Positions 56,462-64,000 of a DNA stretch of 64,000 bases are shown here, in pieces. The notes beneath the pieces were generated by a model. The model was not told where the DNA came from. It saw nothing but the letters and a program-made list of their open reading frames with translations, and searched no databases. The DNA comes from Bradyrhizobium sp. CCGB01 (lineage in GTDB: Bacteria; Pseudomonadota; Alphaproteobacteria; Rhizobiales; Xanthobacteraceae): assembly GCF_024199795.1 (NCBI RefSeq), contig NZ_JANADK010000001.1, positions 2,356,001 through 2,420,000 on the forward strand, read 5' to 3'. The position numbers were made by a program, and so were the translations under genes. Positions within the stretch are counted from its first letter, which is position 1, and every line of letters starts with the position of its first letter.

Positions 56462-58627
56462 ATGAACAGGACAGTCTTTGCCCTCCCGGCCCGAAGCGAG
56501 TACGTGACCCGCGCAGGTCTCGCGATCACGCGCGTGGCCGAGCAATTCACTGGCGGCGCCAACCGGCTCGACGATCTCGTCAACCTGCTCGACCGCCGCC
56601 GCGGCGTGGTGTTGTCGTCGGGCACGACCGTGCCGGGCCGCTACGAGAGCTTCGACCTCGGCTTCTCCGACCCGCCGCTCAAGCTCGAGACATCAGGCGT
56701 CAATTTCAAGCTGGAAGCGCTGAACGAGCGCGGACAGGTGCTGATCGCCTTCCTCGCGGACGTGCTGCGCGAGCCCTGCGTCGTGATCTCCGAGAAGACC
56801 GCGTCGCGCCTTGCCGGCCATATCCTCCGCGGCGATGCCCCGGTCGAGGAAGACCAGCGCACGCGGCGTGCCAGCGTGATGTCGCTGGTGCGCGATATCG
56901 TTGCCGCCTTCTCCGCCAATGACGACGGACTGCTCGGCCTGTTCGGCGCCTTCGCCTACGATCTGGTGTTCCAGATTGAGGACCTCGTGCAGAAGCGCGC
57001 GCGCGAGCAGGACCAGCGCGACATCGTGCTCTACGTCCCCGATCGCCTGCTCGCCTACGACCGCGCCACCGGCCGCGGCGTCGTGCTTACTTACGATTTC
57101 GCGTGGAAGGGCAAGTCGACCGCGGGCCTGCCGCACGAGACCGCGGAGAGCCCGTACCTGAAGACGCCGCGCCAGGGTTTTGCCGATCACGCGCCCGGCG
57201 AATATCAAGCGACGGTCGAGACCGCGCGCGCGGCCTTTGCGCGCGGCGATTTGTTCGAGGCGGTGCCGGGGCAGCTGTTCGCCGAGCCCTGCGATCGCTC
57301 GCCGGCCGAAGTGTTCCAGCGCCTTTGCGTCATCAATCCGTCGCCCTACGGCGCGCTGATGAATCTCGGCGAGGGCGAATTCCTGGTCTCCGCCTCGCCG
57401 GAGATGTTCGTGCGCTCCGACGGACGCCGCGTCGAGACTTGTCCGATCTCGGGCACGATCGCGCGCGGCACCGATGCGATCGGCGACGCCGAGCAGATCC
57501 GCCAGCTCCTGAACTCGGAGAAGGACGAGTTCGAGCTCAACATGTGCACCGATGTCGATCGCAACGACAAGGCGCGCGTCTGCGTGCCCGGCACAATCAA
57601 GGTGTTGGCGCGCCGCCAGATCGAGACCTATTCAAAGCTGTTCCACACCGTCGACCATGTCGAGGGCATGCTGCGCCCCGGCTTCGATGCGCTCGATGCC
57701 TTCCTCACCCATGCCTGGGCCGTCACCGTGACAGGTGCGCCAAAACTGTGGGCGATGCAGTTCGTCGAGGATCATGAGCGCTCGCCGCGGCGCTGGTATG
57801 CCGGCGCGATCGGCGCGGTGAACTTCGATGGCAGCATCAACACCGGCCTCACCATCCGCACCATCCGTATGAAGGATGGCCTCGCCGAAGTGCGCGTCGG
57901 CGCCACCTGCCTGTTCGATTCTGATCCAGCCGCGGAAGACCGCGAATGCCAGGTCAAGGCCGCCGCGCTGTTCCAGGCGCTGCGCGGCGATCCGCCGAAG
58001 TCGCTCTCGACCTTCGCGCCCGATGCGACCGGTTCGGGCAAGCAGGTGCTGCTGATCGATCACGACGACAGTTTCGTGCACATGCTGGCCGACTACTTCC
58101 GCCAGGTCGGCGCCGACGTCACCGTGGTCCGCCATGTGCATGCGCTCGACATGCTCAAGCGCAAGACGTGGGATTTGCTGGTGCTGTCGCCCGGACCTGG
58201 ACGCCCGGAGGATTTCGGGATCAAGAAGACCATCGACGCGGCGCTGGAGAAGAAGCTGCCGGTGTTCGGCGTCTGCTTGGGCGTGCAGGCGATCGGCGAA
58301 TATTTCGGCGGCGAGCTCGGCCAGCTCACGCATCCCGCGCACGGCCGGCCCTCACGGGTGCAGGTGCGCGGCGGGCGCTTGATGCGCAATCTGCCGAACG
58401 AGATCGTCATCGGCCGCTATCACTCGCTCTTCGTCGAGCGCGACAGCATGCCGGAGGTGTTGTCCGTCACCGCCAGCACCGAGGACGGCGTCGCGATGGC
58501 GCTCGAGCACAAGACCCTGCCGGTCGCCGGCGTGCAATTCCACCCGGAATCGCTGATGTCGCTCAGTGGCGAGGTGGGACTACGTATTGTCGAGAATGCG
58601 TTCCGGCTGAATACTGAAGCCAATTGA
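56462..58627 (+). CDS. trpE(G): Fused anthranilate synthase TrpE(G)
   Basis: 721 aa with AAGAGGA upstream of ATG 56462. Residues 1-515 are the chorismate-binding component I. The C-terminal 190 residues are the glutamine amidotransferase component II with the catalytic C605 (GVCLGV) and the FHPES His-Glu pair. It makes anthranilate from chorismate and glutamine. Fusion of E and G is typical of rhizobia. Expression appears controlled by the TrpL attenuator. Confidence 0.95.
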   Translation: MNRTVFALPARSEYVTRAGLAITRVAEQFTGGANRLDDLVNLLDRRRGVVLSSGTTVPGRYESFDLGFSDPPLKLETSGVNFKLEALNERGQVLIAFLADVLREPCVVISEKTASRLAGHILRGDAPVEEDQRTRRASVMSLVRDIVAAFSANDDGLLGLFGAFAYDLVFQIEDLVQKRAREQDQRDIVLYVPDRLLAYDRATGRGVVLTYDFAWKGKSTAGLPHETAESPYLKTPRQGFADHAPGEYQATVETARAAFARGDLFEAVPGQLFAEPCDRSPAEVFQRLCVINPSPYGALMNLGEGEFLVSASPEMFVRSDGRRVETCPISGTIARGTDAIGDAEQIRQLLNSEKDEFELNMCTDVDRNDKARVCVPGTIKVLARRQIETYSKLFHTVDHVEGMLRPGFDALDAFLTHAWAVTVTGAPKLWAMQFVEDHERSPRRWYAGAIGAVNFDGSINTGLTIRTIRMKDGLAEVRVGATCLFDSDPAAEDRECQVKAAALFQALRGDPPKSLSTFAPDATGSGKQVLLIDHDDSFVHMLADYFRQVGADVTVVRHVHALDMLKRKTWDLLVLSPGPGRPEDFGIKKTIDAALEKKLPVFGVCLGVQAIGEYFGGELGQLTHPAHGRPSRVQVRGGRLMRNLPNEIVIGRYHSLFVERDSMPEVLSVTASTEDGVAMALEHKTLPVAGVQFHPESLMSLSGEVGLRIVENAFRLNTEAN

Positions 58628-58632
58628 GTGCC

Positions 58633-58716
58633 GTCATTGCGAGGAGCAAAACGACGAAGCAATCCAGACTGCTGCCGCGGAGAAGATCTGGATTGTTTCG
58701 CTTTGCTCGCAATGAC
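58633..58716. repeat. Palindromic intergenic repeat, family A copy 2
   Basis: Outer arms GTCATTGCGAG and CTCGCAATGAC identical to those at 6017-6100. Inner GAAGCAATCCAGA and TCTGGATTGTTTC arms are near-identical, and the rest is diverged. It fills the gap between trpE(G) and apt. Confidence 0.8.
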
Positions 58717-58742
58717 GGTGGAAAAACCAGAGCGAGAGACTG

Positions 58743-59282
58743 ATGACCTTTGACCACGACCTGAAGGCGAGCGTCCGCACCATCGTCGACTATCCCAAGC
58801 CGGGGATCATGTTCCGCGACATCACGACCTTGCTCGCGGATGCGCGCGCGTTCCGCCGCGCGGTCGACGAGCTCGTCAATCCCTGGGCCGGCAACAAGAT
58901 CGACAAGGTCGCCGGCATGGAAGCGCGCGGCTTCATCATCGGCGGCGCGGTCGCGCACCAGCTCTCGGCCGGCTTCGTGCCGATCCGCAAGAAGGGCAAG
59001 CTGCCGCACACCACCGTGCGCATCGCCTACTCGCTCGAATATGGCATCGACGAGATGGAGATGCATGTCGACGCCATCCAGCCCGGCGAGCGCGTCATCC
59101 TGGTCGACGACCTCATCGCCACCGGCGGCACCGCGGAGGGCGCGGTGAAGCTGCTGCGCCAGATCGGCGCCAACGTCGTCGCCGCCTGCTTCATCATCGA
59201 CCTGCCCGAGCTCGGCGGCGCCGCCAAGCTGCGCGCCATGGACGTGCCGGTGCGCACGCTGATGACGTTCGAGGGGCACTGA
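58743..59282 (+). CDS. apt: Adenine phosphoribosyltransferase
   Basis: 179 aa. PRPP-binding motif [13 protein letters not shown] at about 118-130, and [11 protein letters not shown] and [11 protein letters not shown] motifs of the type-I PRTases. Converts adenine and PRPP to AMP in purine salvage. Convergent with the GIY-YIG gene. GAGAGAC upstream of the start. Confidence 0.93.
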   Translation: MTFDHDLKASVRTIVDYPKPGIMFRDITTLLADARAFRRAVDELVNPWAGNKIDKVAGMEARGFIIGGAVAHQLSAGFVPIRKKGKLPHTTVRIAYSLEYGIDEMEMHVDAIQPGERVILVDDLIATGGTAEGAVKLLRQIGANVVAACFIIDLPELGGAAKLRAMDVPVRTLMTFEGH

Positions 59283-59297
59283 AGCCGCTGGTGGTCG

Positions 59298-59630
59298 TCA
59301 GATCGCCTCAGCCTTCAGCTCGTCCCGCCAATGCAGCATGCGCTCCTTCAGCAGCGCGTTCCTGACATAGGCGGTCTCCTCATCTTCCAGACGCTCGCAT
59401 TCGCCGAATGTCAGTCCCGCCTCGCCATGCGCGTTCCAGGCGGCCTGGAGCGTGCGGCAGGTGTGGTTGCCCTGGCGCAGGGAGAACCAGATGCGGTTCT
59501 GGATCGTCTCGAGGTTCGGCGCCTGGCCGACCCAGGCCTCGCCTGAGGCCGCGCAGCGGACGACGTAGATGCCGGCAATGGTCTTCCGCTCCTTGTAGGC
59601 GGCGATCGCTGCTTTCCGGTCGATGGTCAC
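59298..59630 (-). CDS. GIY-YIG-domain protein
   Basis: 110 aa. Reads GIYVVRC and later AWVGQAPNLETIQNRIWFSLRQGNH, the GIY ... (Y/W)VG part of the nuclease domain, with Glu-rich ERLEDEE downstream as candidate catalytic acid. Stand-alone domain with no DNA-binding module. A small alphaproteobacterial group of unknown role; nuclease activity not certain. Confidence 0.72.
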   Translation of the reverse strand: MTIDRKAAIAAYKERKTIAGIYVVRCAASGEAWVGQAPNLETIQNRIWFSLRQGNHTCRTLQAAWNAHGEAGLTFGECERLEDEETAYVRNALLKERMLHWRDELKAEAI

Positions 59631-59717
59631 GGTGGGGAGCCTTCCTGAGGGGACGCTGATGCGTCGTCTCAGTAGCGGCAGGGGGGCGCGGCGTCAATAT
59701 TACCCGGGTAAAATATT

Positions 59718-60386
59718 TCAGGACCGCTGCAAGATCAGGCTGAGCTCGAGCTCACGGAAGGCGAGGTAGTTCCGCCGGGTCCATTGGTGCAGCTCGGTCG
59801 AGGCGTCCTTTTCCTGGCGCAGGTAGCCGGTGAAGGAGAAGTTCAGCCGGTCGATATAGGTCTTGAGGAAGCCGGGCAGCGCGGGCAGGCGGAACAGCCG
59901 GCCGCCGGCCATCGCGGCCGGCAGCTCGCCGCGCACGACGTGCTCGTTGTCCACCGTGATCAGGTTCACCCGCGGGATCTGTCCGCGCAGCATCTCATAG
60001 GCGCGGGCCGAGACGCGGTCGGTGTCGGCGACGAACAGGATCATCGGCGCGACGTGACGGCGTGCCGCTTCCTTCAGCAGCCCGATCTCGTCGGTCATCT
60101 TGAAGAACTCGTCGAAGGCGTGGAAGCCGAGGTCGATGACCTTGCCAAGTCCGTCGTCGACGATGACGCGGTCCATCAGCTGCATCTTGCCGTAGGTGTC
60201 GATGACGTCGGCGGTCTCGGTGATGTTGGGCAGATAGTCGAGCAGCGACGGCTCCTTCAGATTGACATCGAAGGCCGTGACGTTGCCGTTCTTGAGCAGC
60301 AGGAATTCGCTCAAAAGCCGCGCCAGCAGGGTCTTGCCGACCTGCGGGCGGGGCGAGCAGATGATGTAGACGGGCGTTACGGACAT
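59718..60386 (-). CDS. P-loop ATPase-like protein, divergent MinD/ParA type (Arg in place of signature Lys)
   Basis: 222 aa. N-terminal IICSPRPQVGKTLL is a Walker A of the SIMIBI kind but with R13 where deviant-Walker-A proteins have the signature Lys (KGGxGKT). FDVNLKEPSLLDY follows like the Walker A' region, and VIDLGFHAF suggests Walker B. The C-terminal half is helical. It is the second gene of a pair with the ParA-like gene upstream. Function unknown. Confidence 0.72.
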   Translation of the reverse strand: MSVTPVYIICSPRPQVGKTLLARLLSEFLLLKNGNVTAFDVNLKEPSLLDYLPNITETADVIDTYGKMQLMDRVIVDDGLGKVIDLGFHAFDEFFKMTDEIGLLKEAARRHVAPMILFVADTDRVSARAYEMLRGQIPRVNLITVDNEHVVRGELPAAMAGGRLFRLPALPGFLKTYIDRLNFSFTGYLRQEKDASTELHQWTRRNYLAFRELELSLILQRS

Positions 60387-60446
60387 TGACAGCTATATCA
60401 GGCCAACTCACCGCCCAATCCAGCCGTATCAGCCCTGACCGTGCAA

Positions 60447-61199
60447 CTATTTTTCGGTGTTGCGGGTCACCGGTTTCGACCCGACGATGTCGGTCAGCCG
60501 GATCCGGTCGAACTCGCTCCAGACGTTCGCCAGCCAGTGCCGGACATAGCCGCGCAGCACGAACGAATAGTTCGCGGCGTCGTCGTTGATGCCCTTGTTG
60601 GCGACGAATTTCAGGAACGGGACCGAGGACACCTCGACCTGCTCATAGGCCATTTCGTTGAGCTTGGGGATGGTCAGCTCGGTTGCGTCCTTGATGCGAT
60701 GGAAATAGGAATTGTAGGTCGCCTGGTCCCACTGGAAGAACTGGGTGTCGTTGATGAAGTTCTTCACCAGGAAATATTTCGCGCCGGTCATGAAGCCCGC
60801 GGTCTCCGCGATCTCCTCCAGCGAGGCGATCGAGGGGCCGAGGATGTGGAACACCGCAAAGGTGATCTGGCCGGCCTTGGCGGCGTCGAGGAAGCCGATG
60901 TCGCGCAGCGAGGCCAGCGCGGGCGAGAGCAGGCCGGCGCGGACGTCGATGACGGTGACCGAAGGGCTGACAGCGTTGAGCGTGTCAAAAATCTTCATCT
61001 GGTCGGCCGTGGTCGTCATGTCGACGATCTCGGTGATGTCAGGATGGAAGCGCTTCAGGGTTCCGCGCGGCGACTCCGTGTCGAATGCGCGCGTCGGCAC
61101 GTTGTTGGCGGAAAAATAATCGAGCAAGGTGCGCGACACCGTGGTCTTGCCCACGCCGCCCTTGTCCGCGCCCACCACAACCACTGCCGGCTTTGCCAT
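60447..61199 (-). CDS. ParA/MinD-like ATPase with canonical deviant Walker A
   Basis: 250 aa. ADKGGVGKTT (residues 11-20) is a textbook deviant Walker A with the signature Lys (K13), and FDTESPRGTL and VTVIDVRAG fill the A' and B motifs. The rest diverges from ParA and MinD, with no DNA-binding N-domain and no membrane-targeting tail. Located 60 bases upstream of the Arg-type partner. A perfect 9-bp palindrome and two 15-bp direct repeats precede it. Not a plasmid-type ParA; no parB is adjacent. Confidence 0.8.
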   Translation of the reverse strand: MAKPAVVVVGADKGGVGKTTVSRTLLDYFSANNVPTRAFDTESPRGTLKRFHPDITEIVDMTTTADQMKIFDTLNAVSPSVTVIDVRAGLLSPALASLRDIGFLDAAKAGQITFAVFHILGPSIASLEEIAETAGFMTGAKYFLVKNFINDTQFFQWDQATYNSYFHRIKDATELTIPKLNEMAYEQVEVSSVPFLKFVANKGINDDAANYSFVLRGYVRHWLANVWSEFDRIRLTDIVGSKPVTRNTEK

Positions 61200-61220
61200 T
61201 GCTGTCCCCTAACGCGCCCC

Positions 61221-61240
61221 CGATCGCGAGGTCGCGATCG
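61221..61240. promoter_or_regulatory. Perfect CGATCGCGA palindrome upstream of the ParA-like gene
   Basis: Arms CGATCGCGA and TCGCGATCG around a GG centre, located 22-41 bases upstream of the start codon of the ParA-like gene. It could be an operator or an RNA hairpin in the 5' leader; there is no T-run to make it a terminator. Confidence 0.45.
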
Positions 61241-61261
61241 GCCGGGCCTCAAATCGATGTT

Positions 61262-61292
61262 CCAAGGATGTCCCAACCCAAGGATGTCCCAA
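61262..61292. repeat. 15-bp tandem direct repeat upstream of the ParA-like gene
   Basis: CCAAGGATGTCCCAA occurs twice perfectly, 16 bases apart start to start, at 61262-61276 and 61278-61292. It lies 63-93 bases upstream of the ParA-like start, in the promoter region. Possible repeated operator; might be a simple duplication. Confidence 0.55.
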
Positions 61293-61358
61293 GTCTGCTG
61301 TTGGGCGCGAACATGGCAGAAACAAGGGAGAATTCAAATCCTCGGCACGCCGCTATGC

Positions 61359-62630
61359 CTATTCTTGGGGTTTTTCCCAATCGTTGCGAATCCGCCGCGT
61401 GGTGGAACATGACGCCTCAATGGCGGCCCCAGGGACCCATGGGATTGTCCACCGGCTTGCTGCTCGCGGTTCCGGAGGGGCTCGGCACGGGCGGCGGACT
61501 GGCCGAGCCGCCCGCATCGTCCCAGGGCCCCTGGCGCAATGGCGGCGGGTCGTCCTGCTGCTCGACCTGTGCCTCAGGCTCGTCGCCTCGTAGCCCGGCG
61601 GCGGCAGCGGGCCGGGATCATGGCCGCCGGCGAACTTGACCAGCGCGTCGACCCGGGACTGCACCGAGGGGTGGGTCGCGAACAAATCGGCAAAGCCCTC
61701 GCGCGGATTGTCGACGCAGAGTTCCATCACCGCCGAGGTCGCGCCCGGCAACTCGCCGCGGTTCTCGATCTTGCGCAGGGCCGAGATCATGGCGTCCGGA
61801 TTTTTCGTCAGCTCGACGGAGCCTGCGTCGGCCAGATATTCGCGCGAACGCGACAGCGCGAGCTTGACCACTTGCGATACCAGCCAGGCCACCACGATCA
61901 GCACGACCGCGATGATGATCACGATCACCGCGCCGCCGCCGGAGCTCTTGCTGTCGCTCGATGACGAGGACGATCGCGACGATGAGGACGAGCCCGACGA
62001 CCACGAGCCGCCGCCAGAGCTCCAGCGGAAATTCGTGAACAGGCGGAAGAACAATTCGCCGAAGAAGCCGACCACGCCGGCGATGATGACGGCGACGACC
62101 ATGAGCTGCACGTCGCCGTTCTTGATGTGGGTCAGCTCGTGGCCCAGCACCGCCTCGACCTCCTTGTCGTTCAGCGCATTGAGGAGACCGGTGGTCACGG
62201 TGATCGAATATTGCCGCGGGTTGAGGCCGGTCGCGAACGCGTTCAGCGCCGGGCTCTCCATGATCTTCAGCTTCGGCATGGTGATGCCGCGCGAGATGCA
62301 GAGGTTTTCGAGCAGATTGTAGAGCCTCGGCTCTTCCTGCCGGGTGACGTTGTGGCCGCCGGTCACCGCGTCGATCATCGACTGGTGGAAGAAATAGGCG
62401 ATCACGATCCACACCGCCGCCACGACCGTCGCAACGGGCGCGGCGACTTTCAGATCCTGGAAGGCGTGGCTCAGGTAGAAGGCGACGGTCCGGTTGCCGT
62501 CGATGAGGACTTCGGCGACCAGCGCGCCGGCATAGACCAGCACGTAGACCAGCGCGAACAGGCCGGCGAGCAGCAGCATCGAACGAAACTTGTTCGAGGC
62601 GATGTGCGTGTAGAGACCATACGCGGCCAT
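61359..62630 (-). CDS. M48-family metalloprotease with frameshifted C-terminal tail
   Basis: 423 aa as read. Two N-terminal membrane segments (17-43, 64-82), zinc motif HELTH (164-168), third ligand E264 in SREYLADAG, a Ser-rich stretch (204-230) and a membrane helix (233-257). Up to residue 348 it is a normal HtpX-like protease. After GYEA the frame turns to Arg/Ser-rich junk; one extra base at 61584-61588 would restore a proline-rich tail ending NPMGPWGRH with a stop at 61417-61419, similar to the end of htpX at 14.1 kb. Follows the LemA gene by 32 bases, an established pairing. Confidence 0.8.
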   Translation of the reverse strand: MAAYGLYTHIASNKFRSMLLLAGLFALVYVLVYAGALVAEVLIDGNRTVAFYLSHAFQDLKVAAPVATVVAAVWIVIAYFFHQSMIDAVTGGHNVTRQEEPRLYNLLENLCISRGITMPKLKIMESPALNAFATGLNPRQYSITVTTGLLNALNDKEVEAVLGHELTHIKNGDVQLMVVAVIIAGVVGFFGELFFRLFTNFRWSSGGGSWSSGSSSSSRSSSSSSDSKSSGGGAVIVIIIAVVLIVVAWLVSQVVKLALSRSREYLADAGSVELTKNPDAMISALRKIENRGELPGATSAVMELCVDNPREGFADLFATHPSVQSRVDALVKFAGGHDPGPLPPPGYEATSLRHRSSSRTTRRHCARGPGTMRAARPVRRPCRAPPEPRAASRWTIPWVPGAAIEASCSTTRRIRNDWEKPQE

Positions 62631-62662
62631 GACGCGATGCCCTGCCGGCCTATCGGCTCAAC

Positions 62663-63223
62663 TCAGAACTTCACCTGAGGCGTGGCCTCGACTTCGGTGC
62701 GGCTGGCGCCGAGATCGAAGAAGTCCTTCTTGGTGAAGCCGAACATGCCGGCGAACAAGGCGGCGGGCATCTGCTGGATGCCGGTGTTGTATTCCTGGAC
62801 CGCGTTGTTGAAGAAACGGCGGCTCGCCGCGATCTTGTTCTCGAGGTCGGAGAGCTCGCTGGCGAGCTGCTGGAAGTTGGCGTTGGCCTTGAGGTCCGGA
62901 TAGGCCTCCGACAGCGCGATCAGCCGGCCGAGCGCGCCGGAGAGCTGGTTCTCGGCGGCGGACACCTGCGCCGGCCCCTGCGCCGACATCGCCGAATTGC
63001 GCGCCTTGATGACGTCGTCGAGCGTGCCGCGCTCATGCGAGGCATAGCCCTTCACCGTCTCGACCAGGTTCGGGATCAGATCGTGGCGCTGCTTGAGCTG
63101 CACGTCGATGTCGGCAAAGGCCTGGCCGACGCGCTGGCCCAGCGCCACCAGGCGGTTGTAGGCGCTGAACGCCAGGAACACGAGGACGACGATGACGCCG
63201 AGAACGATCCAGCCGGTCGACAT
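62663..63223 (-). CDS. LemA family protein
   Basis: 186 aa. N-terminal anchor helix (residues 3-22), then a long four-helix coiled-coil body (LGQRVGQAFADIDVQLKQRHDLIPNLVETVKGY), the core LemA signature. Ends with FGFTKKDFFDLGASRTEVEATPQVKF. LemA proteins pair with HtpX-like M48 proteases, as here. Function unresolved; probably a membrane-associated scaffold. Confidence 0.92.
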   Translation of the reverse strand: MSTGWIVLGVIVVLVFLAFSAYNRLVALGQRVGQAFADIDVQLKQRHDLIPNLVETVKGYASHERGTLDDVIKARNSAMSAQGPAQVSAAENQLSGALGRLIALSEAYPDLKANANFQQLASELSDLENKIAASRRFFNNAVQEYNTGIQQMPAALFAGMFGFTKKDFFDLGASRTEVEATPQVKF

Positions 63224-63358
63224 GGAGAACTCCTGAAGGGGGAAGAAGGCGGGCGCAGCCTAGACCAAATTGGCGCAGGATGAGAGCCCGGCGCAGGGGA
63301 GGTAAGACTTGGTCGAATGGGGCGCCATCCGAGTTCAAGGCGAAAGCGCCGGACGAGG

Positions 63359-64000
63359 TTAACTTTCGGACATGATGACGTCGCCCCAGCGCCAGCGCCG
63401 GGCGTTCGCGTAGGCGGCCTTGTCGCGTCGCGGGACTTTTGTGATGGCGAGGCCGCCCCCGGTGCAGAGCTTTGCCGCGATCTCGGCCTTGCCGATATCC
63501 GGCGGCGCCACCACGCGCGCGGCGCGCGTTGCGGGCGGCGCGCGGGTCAGGGCGATGTAGATGAAGCGCTCGTCCTCGAACGGCACGTCGGCGCCCTTGA
63601 TCTGGCGGTGTGCTTGGGAGCGCGGCAGGCGCTGGCTGAAATGGCACCAGTCGGGCGCTGCGAGCGGGCAGGGCTTTTCGTGCGGGCACGGCGCAGCGAC
63701 GTACGCACCAGCCGCGATCAGTTGCTGGCGCAGGGCGAGGATGCGGGCATAGCCGGCGGGCGTGCCGGGTTCGATCACGACCAGCGCGTGGCGTGCCTTG
63801 GCCCACATCACCTCCGCGAGCTTGCGCTGGTCGGCCTCGCCGAGCTCGCCGACGATGTAGCTGGCAACGACGAGATCGGCTTGCGAGACCTCGGCGAGGT
63901 TCGCACCGGCGTCGCCCGGCAGATAGCGGCAATCGGCCAGACGCGTGCTGTCGCGCGCCAGTTCGAGCGCGAGCCGGCTGAGCGTGGCGTTGGCATCGAG
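63359..64000 (-). CDS. Rsm22-like ribosomal methyltransferase (5' end beyond the window)
   Basis: The frame is open to the window edge, so only the last 213 codons are seen. The visible part has a Rossmann-type segment (LVVASYIVGELGEADQRKL, ALVVIEPGTPAGY), then the family's Cys-rich signature PCPHEKPCPL...DWCHFSQRL (four Cys/His, metal or Fe-S site) and PFEDERFIYIAL. Matches the mitochondrial-type small-subunit Rsm22 methyltransferase group also found in alphaproteobacteria. No ATG start within the window. Confidence 0.85.
   Translation of the reverse strand, partial: LDANATLSRLALELARDSTRLADCRYLPGDAGANLAEVSQADLVVASYIVGELGEADQRKLAEVMWAKARHALVVIEPGTPAGYARILALRQQLIAAGAYVAAPCPHEKPCPLAAPDWCHFSQRLPRSQAHRQIKGADVPFEDERFIYIALTRAPPATRAARVVAPPDIGKAEIAAKLCTGGGLAITKVPRRDKAAYANARRWRWGDVIMSES

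Overview
The window is high-GC alphaproteobacterial DNA, most likely from Bradyrhizobium or a close relative. The indicators are a cytochrome b/c1 fusion (fbcH) behind a separate Rieske gene, a fused anthranilate synthase trpE(G) with a Trp-rich leader peptide, a rhizobial glycerol ABC transporter (glpSTPQUV type), and many palindromic intergenic repeats. I saw no tRNA, rRNA, CRISPR array or intact insertion sequence.

Layout. 1-5.9 kb: glycerol ABC transporter operon ending in a strong terminator. 6-9.5 kb: old-yellow-enzyme reductase, DUF1993 protein and a lytic transglycosylase. 9.6-12.9 kb: a two-gene polysaccharide synthase (membrane-fusion protein plus BcsA-like glycosyltransferase with a PilZ motif). 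13.2-17 kb: htpX, a TPR protein, a lysine-tailed protein and an exported metallopeptidase-like protein. 17-20.6 kb: a RamB/ScfR-type regulator divergent from isocitrate lyase and a DUF4170 gene. 20.8-26.9 kb: phosphoesterase, Nudix, glycosyltransferases and two GNAT proteins. 27-30 kb: a TonB-dependent receptor and a DUF2946 protein behind a Zur-like operator. 30.3-37.2 kb: a MoxR/DUF58/DUF4159 operon. 37.5-41 kb: DUF1285, CoA pyrophosphatase, DUF6111, CCA transferase and a TSUP permease.

41-48.6 kb looks like an accessory segment. The permease loses its normal 3' end, about 1.4 kb has no convincing gene, and the genes that follow (two outer-membrane proteins, MarC, a cyclase-TPR protein, a GNAT) are unrelated to the flanking housekeeping genes. 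From 48.7 kb housekeeping content returns: a DUF2158 protein, HAD phosphatase and hemF, queD/queE, trmL, petA-fbcH, dienelactone hydrolase, trpL-trpE(G), apt, a GIY-YIG protein, two tandem P-loop ATPases, a LemA/M48 pair and the 3' part of an Rsm22-like methyltransferase.

The most interesting points are: complementary defects in the two glycerol-transporter ATPases; the trp leader peptide and attenuator; the Zur-type palindrome upstream of a TonB receptor locus; a bgsBA-like c-di-GMP-responsive glucan synthase candidate; the accessory-segment boundary; a double beta-barrel fusion; a QueD with substituted catalytic residues; an apparent frameshift at the end of an M48 protease; and a tandem ParA-like ATPase pair preceded by a perfect palindrome and 15-bp direct repeats. 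All functional statements come from reading translations and motifs; no database search was run.
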